Made by a program: the position numbers and the translations under genes | Part shown: in pieces, positions 1-7,898 of the stretch | Position numbering within the stretch: position 1 is the stretch's first letter | How the letters are laid out: every line of letters begins with the position of its first letter | Assembly (NCBI RefSeq): GCF_001956045.1 | Contig: NZ_MRTH01000004.1 | Location: 186,001 to 250,000 of the forward strand | Origin: Paenibacillus sp. FSL H7-0331 | GTDB lineage: Bacteria; Bacillota; Bacilli; Paenibacillales; NBRC-103111 | Length of the DNA: 64,000 bases | Direction of reading: 5' to 3' | Notes under the pieces: generated by a model | Databases searched by the model: none | What the model saw: only the letters and a program-made list of their open reading frames with translations | Told to the model about the DNA's origin: nothing

Positions 1-2
1 GC

Positions 3-92
3 CTGATGGCCATTCCCGTGCTCATTCTGTTAAGTGTCGTGGGTCGAAAATATTTTGTCAGTGGGCTTGCTACCGGGGCTATAAAAGGTTAA
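3..92 (+). CDS. Carbohydrate ABC transporter permease, C-terminal fragment (partial)
   Basis: Only the last 29 codons lie in the window, read in the third frame and ending in TAA. They give a hydrophobic segment followed by a tail of the form KYFVSGLATGAIKG. This matches the C-terminus of MalG-type CUT1 inner permeases, including the three complete ones in this window that end in GSVKG, GAVKG and GIKG. The gene is cut by the window edge. Its stop overlaps the stop of the convergent AraC gene by four bases. It is probably the last permease of a sugar importer lying upstream. Confidence 0.75.
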   Translation: MMAIPVLILLSVVGRKYFVSGLATGAIKG

Positions 93-916
93 CCAGGTGG
101 GATCACATGATTATAGCTTTCTCTTCGAATTTCACTTGGTGTTTTTCCAGAGTGTCGTTTGATCGTTCGGGCAAAATGGTAGGAGGTTTTGAAGCCTACC
201 TGTTCAGCAACGGCTCCAATCTGTAGGCCTGTGCTGCGCAGCAAGTCAATTCCCTGCTTGACACGGTAGTTCCATAAATATTGGATGGGCGTCATATCTT
301 CATCACGTCGGAATAAACGAATCAGATGCTCTGGGGTGTGTTTAGTAACCTTCGATAGGCTGCTTAGCGTCAGATCCTCAGCATATCGCTTATGAATTTC
401 CTCCTTGGCAATCAGTACGGAAGGATGCTTTCTGTCATTGATGTTCCCTTGGCTGCATTCTGCCAAATATAATAATATCGCAGGTCGTCCCAATGTTCGG
501 ATTACTTCCTCGTCTTGCTGCACCCCATCGCTTTGCAGGGATCGTATAATGTCTGTTAGCTGATTCATCTTTTCGGATAAGGGAATGAAGAGAGGGAGGG
601 AATCCATGAAGCTGATCGCCATCCCATCCAGAGGCTCAACTGAAACAGCGATCCAGCGATGCCAGGTTTCCCGTTTTTCCGCGAACACGAAATTTTCCAT
701 ATGTCCGGGTTTAAGAAGCACCACATGTCCAGGGGGCACCTGATGTTTGACTTTGTCGATTTCCACGGTCATGGCGCCTGAATGCAGCAGCACGAGCTGC
801 AAATCCTGCTGAATACGTGGACCATACGCCCCACCGGGACCGTAAACTACACTGCCTCCGTATGTTTTAATAACAGTAAAGGACGGAGTCGCTTCCGTCC
901 CTGATTGTTCGATCAT
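89..916 (-). CDS. AraC family transcriptional regulator with cupin-type sensor domain
   Basis: This 275-residue protein is a typical one-component AraC regulator. The N-terminal 150 residues look like the AraC-binding cupin fold, with a conserved HQVPPGHVVLLKPG stretch that forms the sugar-sensing pocket in this family. Residues about 170-265 hold two helix-turn-helix units; the second contains VAEQVGFKTSYHFARTIKRH and the family's closing G-x-TPSEIR signature. It starts at ATG behind a purine-rich stretch (GAGGGCAGGGAT). It lies just downstream of, and on the same strand as, the PhyH gene, 38 bases away, so the two may be cotranscribed. It probably controls that gene and/or the divergent transport operon starting at 2062. 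The ligand cannot be read from the sequence. Confidence 0.9.
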   Translation of the reverse strand: MIEQSGTEATPSFTVIKTYGGSVVYGPGGAYGPRIQQDLQLVLLHSGAMTVEIDKVKHQVPPGHVVLLKPGHMENFVFAEKRETWHRWIAVSVEPLDGMAISFMDSLPLFIPLSEKMNQLTDIIRSLQSDGVQQDEEVIRTLGRPAILLYLAECSQGNINDRKHPSVLIAKEEIHKRYAEDLTLSSLSKVTKHTPEHLIRLFRRDEDMTPIQYLWNYRVKQGIDLLRSTGLQIGAVAEQVGFKTSYHFARTIKRHSGKTPSEIRRESYNHVIPPG

Positions 917-954
917 CCCGATCCCTGCCCTCGTAAAAGCGTATTTACCTCCTA

Positions 955-1713
955 TTATACAAGAGATATTTTACGTTTTAAATCCTCTCTTTCAATCTTG
1001 GAATCATGCCGGATATAGTGGCACACGTAAGAACGCCTCCAACGATTCGAGCGATTGCGGGTAGAAGAGTGGATAAGCAAACTGTCAAAAATAAGGATAT
1101 CCCCCTGATCCATGATGATCGGAATTTCTTTACTTAAATCAACGTCCTCAACCTCGTCAGTCCACGCCTCGTGCTCCTGCAAATTTTTGACAGCTCCATG
1201 GGAGAGAACCCCCAGCTTATGTGATCCTGGTATGACCCATAGACATCCATTTTCTTCATTGACCTGTTCCATCGCGATCCACGTTGCTGTCAAAGTATTC
1301 GGCTCATTGCGAATATAATAATAATCCTGATGTGCCGCTTGCCCGGGGGAGTTCGGTTCCTTATAAAAATACATACTTTGAACGCCTGTGGCCTCGTCTC
1401 CGAGCAGCTGCGCCAGTGACCCGCGAACGATGGGCAGCTTCATCATCTGAAGTGAAAATCCATCATGGAGGTGTGGGTTAAATAACCGAACGGAGAAGCG
1501 GTCTTTATCATCGATGAACTCTTTGCCCTTTTTGGGCTTGGCCCAATCCGGCATCTCATCAGATGAGCGGATAGCATGTATATGAGCATTGAAGGTGTGG
1601 ATCAAATCGTCGGAGCAGCCCCCTTTGATGATAATAAATCCATCCTCCTTGTATTGTGCAATTTGCTCTTCGGTAAGTGGAGTGGTCCTTTCGAATTGAA
1701 CTTGAACAGTCAT
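955..1713 (-). CDS. Phytanoyl-CoA dioxygenase (PhyH) family Fe(II)/2-oxoglutarate oxygenase
   Basis: This 252-residue protein belongs to the PhyH family of non-heme iron oxygenases, which hydroxylate small molecules using 2-oxoglutarate and O2. The iron triad is visible: His and Asp in AAHQDYYYIRN, and the distal His in LLIHSSTRN, followed by the Arg-rich WRRSYVCHY segment that normally holds the 2-oxoglutarate-binding Arg. The length is normal for bacterial members. Translation starts at ATG behind a strong AAAGGAGGG site. It is transcribed divergently from the ABC operon and followed by an AraC regulator. Bacterial PhyH proteins next to sugar transporters are common in Paenibacillus-like genomes, but their substrates are mostly unknown. 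I assign the family, not the reaction. Confidence 0.88.
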   Translation of the reverse strand: MTVQVQFERTTPLTEEQIAQYKEDGFIIIKGGCSDDLIHTFNAHIHAIRSSDEMPDWAKPKKGKEFIDDKDRFSVRLFNPHLHDGFSLQMMKLPIVRGSLAQLLGDEATGVQSMYFYKEPNSPGQAAHQDYYYIRNEPNTLTATWIAMEQVNEENGCLWVIPGSHKLGVLSHGAVKNLQEHEAWTDEVEDVDLSKEIPIIMDQGDILIFDSLLIHSSTRNRSNRWRRSYVCHYIRHDSKIEREDLKRKISLV

Positions 1714-2061
1714 AAGTAATGCCCTCCTTTAAAGTTCAAAACCGAATCGCCTCTCCTGAAAGGGCTGCGATTTCCGTTTTGTTATACTCCAAGTGTAAGG
1801 TACAGGGGGATAAAACAAAATGCTTGCAACTAATATTTTGTATCTGTAATTGATATTTGTAAAAAAGATAATTGCGCAGAGTGCTCAATTTAACAGCTTT
1901 ATCTCCAGTCTCTGCGTGATTTCAAAAAAAGACTATAGCCGGAAATTTTTCAGAGGCATAGTAATAATTTGTTATTATTGCACGTTCGGCAAGCTCTATC
2001 CTAAAGTAAGGGCATAAGCTAATCGATTCACACCAAAGAACACTTTAAGGAGGAAGGCTTC
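1714..2061. promoter_or_regulatory. Divergent intergenic region between PhyH gene and ABC operon
   Basis: This 348-base, AT-rich spacer must carry promoters for both directions. It contains two inverted repeats: CGCAGAG at 1875-1881 with CTCTGCG at 1910-1916, and TAATAA at 1962-1967 with TTATTA at 1972-1977. A strong ribosome binding site (AAGGAGGAAGG) precedes the permease start at 2062. I see no open reading frame or RNA gene. Which repeat is an operator is unknown. Confidence 0.45.
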
Positions 2062-3021
2062 ATGGATATGCAAGCGACAAAATCAATCTCGCAATCGCTT
2101 TCCAAAAGTAAAAGCAAAGCCTCGCTGTGGGCCGAACTGAAAAGAGATAAGTACTTATATCTGCTGGTTCTGCCAGGCGTACTGTATTTTCTTGTTTTCA
2201 AATACTACCCCATGTGGGGGATCATCATCGCCTTTCAGGATTATTCCCCTTATATGGGAATATTCAAAAGCGCTTGGGTCGGTGTCGAGCATTTCATCCG
2301 CTTTTTCACGAACCCAAGCTTCTACTTGCTCTTTCGCAACACGATGATGATAAGTCTCCTGAGTCTGGTCTTCTTCTTTCCCTTGCCCATTGTGCTATCC
2401 CTTTGCATGAACGAAGTGAGCAACAAATATTTTAAGCGGGTGATTCAGTCTGTGGTGTACCTGCCGCACTTTCTCTCCTGGGTCATCATTGCGGGGATTA
2501 CGTTCCTGCTCTTATCGCAGACGAACGGCATTATCAATCTGATGCTGGAATACATGGGGCTTCCAAAAATTGCTTTCTTGACCAGTGAGAACTTGTTCTG
2601 GGGACTATTGACCGGACAAAATATATGGAAGGATACCGGCTGGGGGACGATCATTTTTCTCGCAGCGATCACAGGCATCGATTCGCAGCTGTATGAAGCA
2701 GCCAAGATCGACGGGGCCAACCGGATTCGGCAAATGTGGCATGTGACCCTGCCGGGCATTCGCAACGTCATTATAATTTTGTTGATTCTCCGCTTAGGTC
2801 ATATTATGGATGTTGGCTTTGAGCAGGTGTTCCTGATGGCCAATGGAGCGGTAGCGAATGTCGCCGATGTTTTTGAAACCTATGTGTACCGTAACGGTAT
2901 TCAGCAGGGTCAATTCAGCTATACCACAGCTGTTGGACTATTCAAATCGGTAATTGGCTTGACGCTTGTTGTTTGTGCCAACTGGCTCGCCAAGCGGTTT
3001 GGAGAAGAAGGTGTATATTGA
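2062..3021 (+). CDS. Carbohydrate ABC transporter permease (LplB/YteP-like)
   Basis: This 319-residue membrane protein is the first permease of a CUT1-type importer. About six hydrophobic segments follow a basic, Ser/Lys-rich N-terminus. The cytoplasmic EAA loop that docks on the ATPase is intact (YEAAKIDGANRIRQM, from residue 211). Early features such as YYPMWGIIIAFQDY and VGVEHFIRFF are typical of the LplB/YteP branch, which pairs with large lipoprotein binding proteins such as the one at 6113. It starts at ATG after AAGGAGGAAGG. It leads an apparent operon of permease, permease, enolase-family enzyme and binding protein, but an 882-base hairpin-rich spacer separates it from its partner permease. 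No ATPase gene is nearby. Confidence 0.92.
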   Translation: MDMQATKSISQSLSKSKSKASLWAELKRDKYLYLLVLPGVLYFLVFKYYPMWGIIIAFQDYSPYMGIFKSAWVGVEHFIRFFTNPSFYLLFRNTMMISLLSLVFFFPLPIVLSLCMNEVSNKYFKRVIQSVVYLPHFLSWVIIAGITFLLLSQTNGIINLMLEYMGLPKIAFLTSENLFWGLLTGQNIWKDTGWGTIIFLAAITGIDSQLYEAAKIDGANRIRQMWHVTLPGIRNVIIILLILRLGHIMDVGFEQVFLMANGAVANVADVFETYVYRNGIQQGQFSYTTAVGLFKSVIGLTLVVCANWLAKRFGEEGVY

Positions 3022-3025
3022 AACA

Positions 3026-3211
3026 TTGGAGCGTGTTCAAAAAGAGTATGTTCAAAATGTTGATCGCTATGGAGAAGGGGTATGCCTCCGGTCGCTGTTG
3101 AAATCGTGAATGGTTATTATATTCAGCGGTATATTCACGATTTCAAAGGCGAACGCTACGCTCCTACAGCACACCCCTTCTCCTCCGCTGTTCATTTTGA
3201 ACACGCTCCAA
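3026..3211. repeat. 186-bp palindromic element with perfect 15-bp terminal inverted repeats
   Basis: The ends are TTGGAGCGTGTTCAA (3026-3040) and its exact reverse complement TTGAACACGCTCCAA (3197-3211). Inside, GAGAAGGGGTATGC pairs with GCACACCCCTTCTC, and TGAAATCGTGAAT (3099-3111) pairs exactly with ATTCACGATTTCA (3133-3145). The whole element can fold into one long hairpin. There is no coding capacity for a transposase and no obvious target-site duplication. It resembles a miniature inverted-repeat or REP-like element. No second copy was noticed in the window. Confidence 0.8.
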
Positions 3212-3232
3212 ATAAGGAGAGGGTAGAGGGAG

Positions 3233-3260
3233 AGATACATTCGCCAAGCGTAATGTATCT
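3233..3260. repeat. Perfect 9-bp stem hairpin
   Basis: AGATACATT (3233-3241) and AATGTATCT (3252-3260) pair perfectly around a 10-base loop. The hairpin lies in the spacer between the two permease genes. Confidence 0.7.
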
Positions 3261-3298
3261 TGGTAAGAACAAAAAGGGCGCAGAATCATAATCAGCGT

Positions 3299-3328
3299 AT
3301 GACAGCTTACTAGTTGTGAAGCTGTCAT
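3299..3328. repeat. Perfect 10-bp stem hairpin
   Basis: ATGACAGCTT (3299-3308) and AAGCTGTCAT (3319-3328) pair perfectly around a 10-base loop. TTTGTAAAAAA follows, so it could act as a weak terminator after the first permease gene. Confidence 0.7.
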
Positions 3329-3420
3329 TTGTAAAAAACTGATGATGATGTACACCTTTTCAGCCCCTATCGCTCAATATCACATTCGGCTTCTCTTGCT
3401 TGCTACCTCCGGTCGGCTCC

Positions 3421-3443
3421 ATAACGATGAAAAACATCGTTAT
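3421..3443. repeat. Hairpin with TAACGATG stem, copy 1
   Basis: ATAACGATG (3421-3429), loop AAAAA, CATCGTTAT (3435-3443). The stem core TAACGATG/CATCGTTA recurs in the hairpin 20 bases downstream, where the loop is different (TTCTT). Confidence 0.75.
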
Positions 3444-3462
3444 AAGGAGTATAAACCGCAAA

Positions 3463-3489
3463 TTGTAACGATGTTCTTCATCGTTACAA
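3463..3489. repeat. Hairpin with TAACGATG stem, copy 2
   Basis: TTGTAACGATG (3463-3473), loop TTCTT, CATCGTTACAA (3479-3489) form a perfect 11-bp stem. It shares its stem core with the hairpin at 3421-3443. The shared stem with different loops means left arms can also pair with right arms of the neighbour, allowing alternative folds. Confidence 0.75.
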
Positions 3490-3651
3490 GAGCGCGCGCT
3501 TAGAAAATGCAGCAGAAGAGTGCTCTTCTAATGCGGATATGATGCAAATAACGCATAACGGCATTGCTCTAATCAATATTCAATGCTAACCCATTGAATA
3601 AATGCCCTTTAACTTCAGCGATATTTATAAAATAAGCTGCGCCTCGCGCCC

Positions 3652-3670
3652 TGCGGCCTAGAGGGCCGCA
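3652..3670. repeat. GC-rich hairpin beside the second palindrome
   Basis: TGCGGCC (3652-3658), loop TAGAG, GGCCGCA (3664-3670). It abuts the left end of the 171-bp palindrome, sharing base 3670. Confidence 0.7.
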
Positions 3671-3840
3671 AAATGCGGTGAATACGCAGCGGAGCGTCCG
3701 TGGTGTTCTGGAGATAGCGGAGCGGTGCCTTTGTTCCCGGATTTTCACCGATAGATCCCTTATACAATAATAAAATCCGGGAACAACAGCAATCGGAGGA
3801 ACACTTCGGACGCACAGCGACAACCGATTCACCGCATTTT
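3670..3840. repeat. 171-bp palindromic element with 14-bp inverted ends
   Basis: The ends AAAATGCGGTGAAT (3670-3683) and ATTCACCGCATTTT (3827-3840) are exact reverse complements. Internally CGTCCGTGGTGTTC (3695-3708) pairs with GAACACTTCGGACG (3799-3812), with two or three mismatches. TTGTTCCCGGATTTT (3731-3745) pairs exactly with AAAATCCGGGAACAA (3772-3786). It is more GC-rich than its surroundings and has a different sequence from the element at 3026-3211, so two families are present. It ends 64 bases before the next start codon. Confidence 0.8.
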
Positions 3841-3903
3841 ATCCCTTTGTTCTTTGTCCAGCATCTCGCAATCCCATCTTATTTTAAAAAGGAGCCACCC
3901 CTT

Positions 3904-4785
3904 ATGAGAGAAAGCTTAGGCGACCGCCTGTTCAGTATGGCAAACCTTGTGCTGCTGGTCATCATCGGCATCATTACGTTGTTCCCCTTGTATTACGTTT
4001 TCGTGGTTTCCTTCACAGAGCCACGGGAGTATATCGATAAATACGGTTTTGTGTTATTCCCGAGCAAGTGGAGCCTGGGCTCCTATGAATATTTGATGTC
4101 CACATCCGCCTTTATTCGGGCAACGGGTGTCAGTGCTTTTCTGGCAACGGTGGGTACGCTGCTCAGCCTGATGGTAACCTCGGCCTTTTCATTCGGACTT
4201 TCCCGCAAAAGGCTGAGAGGCCGAAAGCTGATGATGTTCATGGTCATGTTCACGATCCTGTTTAATCCCGGGATTATCCCGCTATATTTGCTGGTGCGTG
4301 ATTTGGGTCTGATCAACAGTGTATGGGCGCTCATTATTCCGGTATTGACCAGCGGCTGGTATGTCATCTTGATGAAGAGCTTCTTCGACAGTATTCCGGT
4401 AGAGCTGGAGGAAGCTGCCATGATTGATGGCTGTAACGACCTGAGCATTTTCTTCAAAATCATTTTGCCGCTTTCTGCTGCATCGCTTGCTGCATTTGGT
4501 TTATTTTACGCAGTTGCTTATTGGAACACCTTCTTTAGTGCGGTGTTGTACATTAATGATTTTACGAAGGTACCGCTGCAAATTGTACTGCGCAACATGC
4601 TGATCGATTCCGATACCGCGATGGGTGGGGCGTCAGCCGTGGAAATGTCATCAGACAAGCAGCTGCCTACGCAAACGATCAAAATGGCTGCTGTCGTCAT
4701 CTCAACCTTGCCGATTCTGATGGTGTATCCGTTTTTGCAAAAGCATTTTACGAAGGGTGTTATGTTAGGTTCTGTCAAAGGTTAA
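3904..4785 (+). CDS. Carbohydrate ABC transporter permease (YtcP-like)
   Basis: This 293-residue integral membrane protein is the second permease of the importer. It has six likely membrane segments, the ATPase-docking motif LEEAAMIDGCNDLSIFF (from about residue 168) and the diagnostic C-terminal KHFTKGVMLGSVKG. The YtcP branch has an extra periplasmic stretch before the last membrane segment, seen here as an Asp/Ser-rich region around SDTAMGGASAVEMSSDKQ. I chose ATG at 3904 because it follows AAAAAGGAGCC at normal spacing; an upstream in-frame TTG at 3847 has no ribosome site and lies next to the palindrome. The partner permease is at 2062 and the binding protein at 6113. Confidence 0.92.
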   Translation: MRESLGDRLFSMANLVLLVIIGIITLFPLYYVFVVSFTEPREYIDKYGFVLFPSKWSLGSYEYLMSTSAFIRATGVSAFLATVGTLLSLMVTSAFSFGLSRKRLRGRKLMMFMVMFTILFNPGIIPLYLLVRDLGLINSVWALIIPVLTSGWYVILMKSFFDSIPVELEEAAMIDGCNDLSIFFKIILPLSAASLAAFGLFYAVAYWNTFFSAVLYINDFTKVPLQIVLRNMLIDSDTAMGGASAVEMSSDKQLPTQTIKMAAVVISTLPILMVYPFLQKHFTKGVMLGSVKG

Positions 4786-4890
4786 GTGCAGCTGGCTTGT
4801 CGTTGCTTAATCCCGCATCGGCAGCAGGGCTCACCTCGATCCGGCACACCAACAATCATATAAATACAAATGGCAGAGGAGCAAATGAAA

Positions 4891-6027
4891 ATGAAAAAAT
4901 TTTCGGATTTGGACAGCACATGGCGTATTGAGAAAATTGAGCAGGTACTCATGAAAGGTGAACGCCGCAGAACGGCGGGCTGCAATGCAAGACTGGGGGT
5001 ACATGGTAAAGAGGTCAGCTTTCCCTTGGTACGTATTACGATTGGCGGCATCGCGGGGTATAGCTGGTCCCGTGTTTCCCGCGAGGCGGCAGCAGCGTTT
5101 ATCGGGACTCCGATAGGCGAAATCTTTTGTGAGGATCAATGGATCAAGGACCGTTTTCAAAGCATCCAATTCCCGCTGTTTGACTGGTTAGCGAACGTAA
5201 GAGGCATTCCGGTGTATCAGCTGCTGAGCGGCCAATCGACACCTTTGAGCGTTGCTTGCTATGATACTTCCTTGTATTTTGATGATCTGCACCTGAGCTC
5301 TGAAGCAGATGCGGTGAAGCTGCTGCAGGAGGAAGCGATGCAGGGCTATAACGAAGGATTTCGCGGCTTTAAAATCAAGGTTGGCCGTGGTGCGATGCAC
5401 ATGGACTTGATGGAAGGCACGAAGCGGGATATCGCGATTGTAAACGGCATCCGCGAGGTTGTCGGCCCGGCATGCAACATTTCAATCGATGCGAATAACG
5501 GCTATAACCTGAATTTGACGAAGCATGTTCTGAAAGAAACGGCACATGCCAACCTGCTGTGGATGGAGGAAGCGTTCCACGAAGATGATCGGCTGTACCG
5601 TGATTTGAAGGCATGGTTGGCTAAGGAGGAGATCGATGTGATGATCACCGACGGTGAAGGCTTGGCGGCAGGACCGATTGTAGAATGGGCGGAGCAAGGC
5701 CTGATCGATGCCATCCAATACGATTTGAAGGATTACGGCATTGTCAATTGGTTGAAGCTGGCGAAGCGATTGGCTGCCAGTGGTGTGAAAGCGGCCCCGC
5801 ACAACTATGGTGGCTTCTATGGAAACTTTGCTTCGGCACAAGTATATCCAGCCATCGAAGGCTTTATGTTCGTGGAATGGGATGAAGCGCAAATTCAGGG
5901 TATCGATACGTCCGGCTACACCATTCAAGACGGCAAAATCTCTGTGCCTTCTACACCGGGCTTCGGTTTGCACATCGATACGGACCTTTATGAAAGCAAG
6001 CTACGTGACGGCGGTTGGGCAGTGTAA
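4891..6027 (+). CDS. Enolase-superfamily enzyme (mandelate racemase/muconate lactonizing type)
   Basis: This 378-residue protein has the N-terminal capping domain and TIM barrel of the mandelate racemase branch. The active site can be followed: a KxK base pair (K161, K163 in FKIKVG), metal ligands D200 (SIDANNG), E226 (WMEEAF) and D254/E256 (ITDGEG), and a catalytic-type H304 in KAAPHNYGG. Members usually dehydrate sugar acids (aldonate, uronate) or racemize or cycloisomerize carboxylates, starting with Mg2+-assisted proton abstraction next to a carboxylate. The substrate is not determined, but a YiaK-like reductase downstream supports a sugar acid. ATG 4891 has GAGGAG nine bases upstream; ATGs at 4885 and 4870 are in frame but worse spaced. 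Confidence 0.87.
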   Translation: MKKFSDLDSTWRIEKIEQVLMKGERRRTAGCNARLGVHGKEVSFPLVRITIGGIAGYSWSRVSREAAAAFIGTPIGEIFCEDQWIKDRFQSIQFPLFDWLANVRGIPVYQLLSGQSTPLSVACYDTSLYFDDLHLSSEADAVKLLQEEAMQGYNEGFRGFKIKVGRGAMHMDLMEGTKRDIAIVNGIREVVGPACNISIDANNGYNLNLTKHVLKETAHANLLWMEEAFHEDDRLYRDLKAWLAKEEIDVMITDGEGLAAGPIVEWAEQGLIDAIQYDLKDYGIVNWLKLAKRLAASGVKAAPHNYGGFYGNFASAQVYPAIEGFMFVEWDEAQIQGIDTSGYTIQDGKISVPSTPGFGLHIDTDLYESKLRDGGWAV

Positions 6028-6112
6028 ACTCAAGCTCCCGAATTAGAGCAAGTGAGTTATCCACATCAGATAAAACCAGGAAGCTAAACTAATTTTAAGG
6101 GGATGATTTGCA

Positions 6113-7672
6113 GTGAAATTAACAACAACCCAGTTACTTAAAAAACGGACTCTGTTATTTGTATCCATGATGGTCGTATGTTCTTCATTTGCCGCAGCTT
6201 GCTCGTCACCAGCACCTTCACCTGGACCTGCGTCTGCGCCAGCAGCAGCCGGTAAGGAAGAACCCAAAGCTCCAGCCAAGCCTACGGAAATCAAAGTGAT
6301 GGCGGATTACACGATAGCGCAGCCTCCATCGCCAGACAATCAGGTACAAAAGGAATTTGAAAAAAGAACGAATACGAAGCTGACGGTTACCTGGGTACCG
6401 GGTGGAGATTATGCGGATCGCGTGAACGTGGCGCTGGCTGCTGGCGATATTGCCGATCTGATTAAAATTCCGAATATTACAACCCCGTTGTTCCGACAAA
6501 TGGTCAAACAAGGAGCATTCTGGGATTTGACACCTTATATCAAAAACTATCCAAACCTGATGGCCATAGATCCGAAAATATGGAATAACACCAAGATCGA
6601 TGGAAAATCGTTTGCAGTTCCTGCAGGACGCCCTTTGAACGGCGGCGGATTCTTCTCGATTCGTAAGGATTGGCTGGACAAATTGGGCTTGAAAATGCCG
6701 ACAAATCTGGATGAGCTGTATACCGTTTTGAAGGCCTTTAAGGACAACGCACCTGACGGTAAAAAGGATACAACCGGCTTTACTATGCGCGGCGGCTCCG
6801 GTGTATTTGAAGAGGTATTCACCGGAACTGTTGGCAAATGGAAGGAAAAGGACGGCAAGCTCGTCAATATGACGCTGGAGCCGGAGATGAAGGAAGCTCT
6901 GATTTATGTGAGTAAATTGTACAAGGAAGGTTTAATTCCGCAGGACTTCCCTGTGCTGAAGGAAAATCAGTATTGGGAGCTGGCTACAAGCGGCAGAGCG
7001 GGACTGACATCGGAAACACCGGAAGCCTTATTCAGATACACGATGGATCAATGGAAGAAGGACCCGAAGGTCGAATGGACACCGATGCTTTCACTGGCTC
7101 CAAAAGCCGGAGGCAAAGCTTACGTACCGCAAGCAACAGGCTTTAATGGCGTGCTGGCGATTCCCAAAACCGTACCTGAAGACAAAATGAAGGCGATTTT
7201 GAAATTCGTGGATTACGGCTCGGGCGGCGAGGGCCTGGATTTGACCCTTTATGGCATCAAGGATGTTCACTATTCCATTGTTGACGGCCAAAAGATTGCG
7301 AATGATAAGGCTGTAGCCGATAGTGTGGGAACCGCTTCCTGGGGTAAAATGTTCAGTACACCTGTTCTTGATCTGTGGCAGTATGCAGCCGGAATGCCCA
7401 AAGAGGTATATCAACGCAACATGAAGCTGGCTGAAGAAAAAGCGAAAATTTCCACGCCTGACCCGGCTATTGGTTTAGTTTCCGACACAGAGCTTAAAAT
7501 GGGGGCAGACTATACGAAAAAAATTGCTGATATGAAGACACAAACGATTATTGGCAAAATTTCATTGGATGACTGGGATAAATACGTAGATAGTCTTAAG
7601 AAAGATCCCAACTACACCAAAATTACGGAAGAAATCAATGCAGAGTACAAAAATCGGTTGGCTCAAAAATAA
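6113..7672 (+). CDS. Lipoprotein extracellular solute-binding protein (LplA/LipO-like), copy 1
   Basis: This 519-residue lipoprotein has a basic N-terminus, a hydrophobic segment and a lipobox ending in SFAAAC (Cys30), then a Pro/Ala linker. The mature part is a large binding protein of the LplA/LipO type, longer than ordinary CUT1 binding proteins. It captures carbohydrate outside the membrane for the permeases at 2062 and 3904. It starts at GTG (6113) behind AAGGGGATG. It is the last gene of the first operon; a terminator hairpin follows at 7787. A paralogue of nearly the same length sits at 13259 in the next operon. By eye about four of five mature residues are identical, with most divergence in the signal peptide and linker. 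Confidence 0.92.
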   Translation: MKLTTTQLLKKRTLLFVSMMVVCSSFAAACSSPAPSPGPASAPAAAGKEEPKAPAKPTEIKVMADYTIAQPPSPDNQVQKEFEKRTNTKLTVTWVPGGDYADRVNVALAAGDIADLIKIPNITTPLFRQMVKQGAFWDLTPYIKNYPNLMAIDPKIWNNTKIDGKSFAVPAGRPLNGGGFFSIRKDWLDKLGLKMPTNLDELYTVLKAFKDNAPDGKKDTTGFTMRGGSGVFEEVFTGTVGKWKEKDGKLVNMTLEPEMKEALIYVSKLYKEGLIPQDFPVLKENQYWELATSGRAGLTSETPEALFRYTMDQWKKDPKVEWTPMLSLAPKAGGKAYVPQATGFNGVLAIPKTVPEDKMKAILKFVDYGSGGEGLDLTLYGIKDVHYSIVDGQKIANDKAVADSVGTASWGKMFSTPVLDLWQYAAGMPKEVYQRNMKLAEEKAKISTPDPAIGLVSDTELKMGADYTKKIADMKTQTIIGKISLDDWDKYVDSLKKDPNYTKITEEINAEYKNRLAQK

Positions 7673-7786
7673 GCTGAGTACGAGTTCATTTGTTCAGAGG
7701 TAAGGGTGACCCCTTGCCTCTTAGTTGGTAGCAGCAACGGTGAGTGGTCAATGTGCAATTGGAATGGATGGGGACGCTTAATGGAA

Positions 7787-7820
7787 GCTGCTGTATCTGA
7801 TCGGATGCAGCAGTTTTTTT
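7787..7820 (+). terminator. Rho-independent terminator
   Basis: GCTGCTGTATC pairs with GGATGCAGCAG, allowing one wobble, and is followed by seven Ts (7814-7820). It ends the permease-to-binding-protein operon. Confidence 0.8.
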
Positions 7821-7853
7821 GCGTTGTCAGCGATCTTGAATTCGTATAACCTT

Positions 7854-7898
7854 TTGTTGATTATTTCATATACAAAATATACAATGTATATTATACAT
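7854..7898 (+). promoter_or_regulatory. Candidate promoter and operator of the membrane AraC regulator
   Basis: TTGTTG (7854-7859), an 18-base spacer and TATACA (7878-7883) form a plausible vegetative promoter. AATGTATATTATACAT (7883-7898) follows at once and contains the palindrome ATGTAT-ATT-ATACAT. A related 16-mer, 12 of 16 identical, lies at the same position after the candidate promoter of the GH2 gene (10390-10405). A shared operator is inferred. Confidence 0.5.

Larger units (their letters stand above)
3022..3903. other. Hairpin-packed 0.88-kb spacer inside an ABC transporter operon
   Basis: I find no credible gene here; the short reading frames cross palindromes and lack family features. 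Instead the spacer holds two long imperfect palindromes (3026-3211 and 3670-3840) and a series of compact perfect hairpins at 3233-3260, 3299-3328, 3421-3443, 3463-3489, 3514-3529 and 3652-3670. It ends in a good ribosome binding site (AAAAAGGAGCC) for the second permease. Two permease genes of one importer are normally a few bases to about 100 bases apart, so this looks like inserted repeat elements, an RNA regulatory segment, or both. Confidence 0.8.

Noticed and set aside
3082..3291. Short plus-strand frame between the permease genes
   Set aside because: It runs through both arms of a palindrome and matches no family; the DNA structure explains the sequence better.
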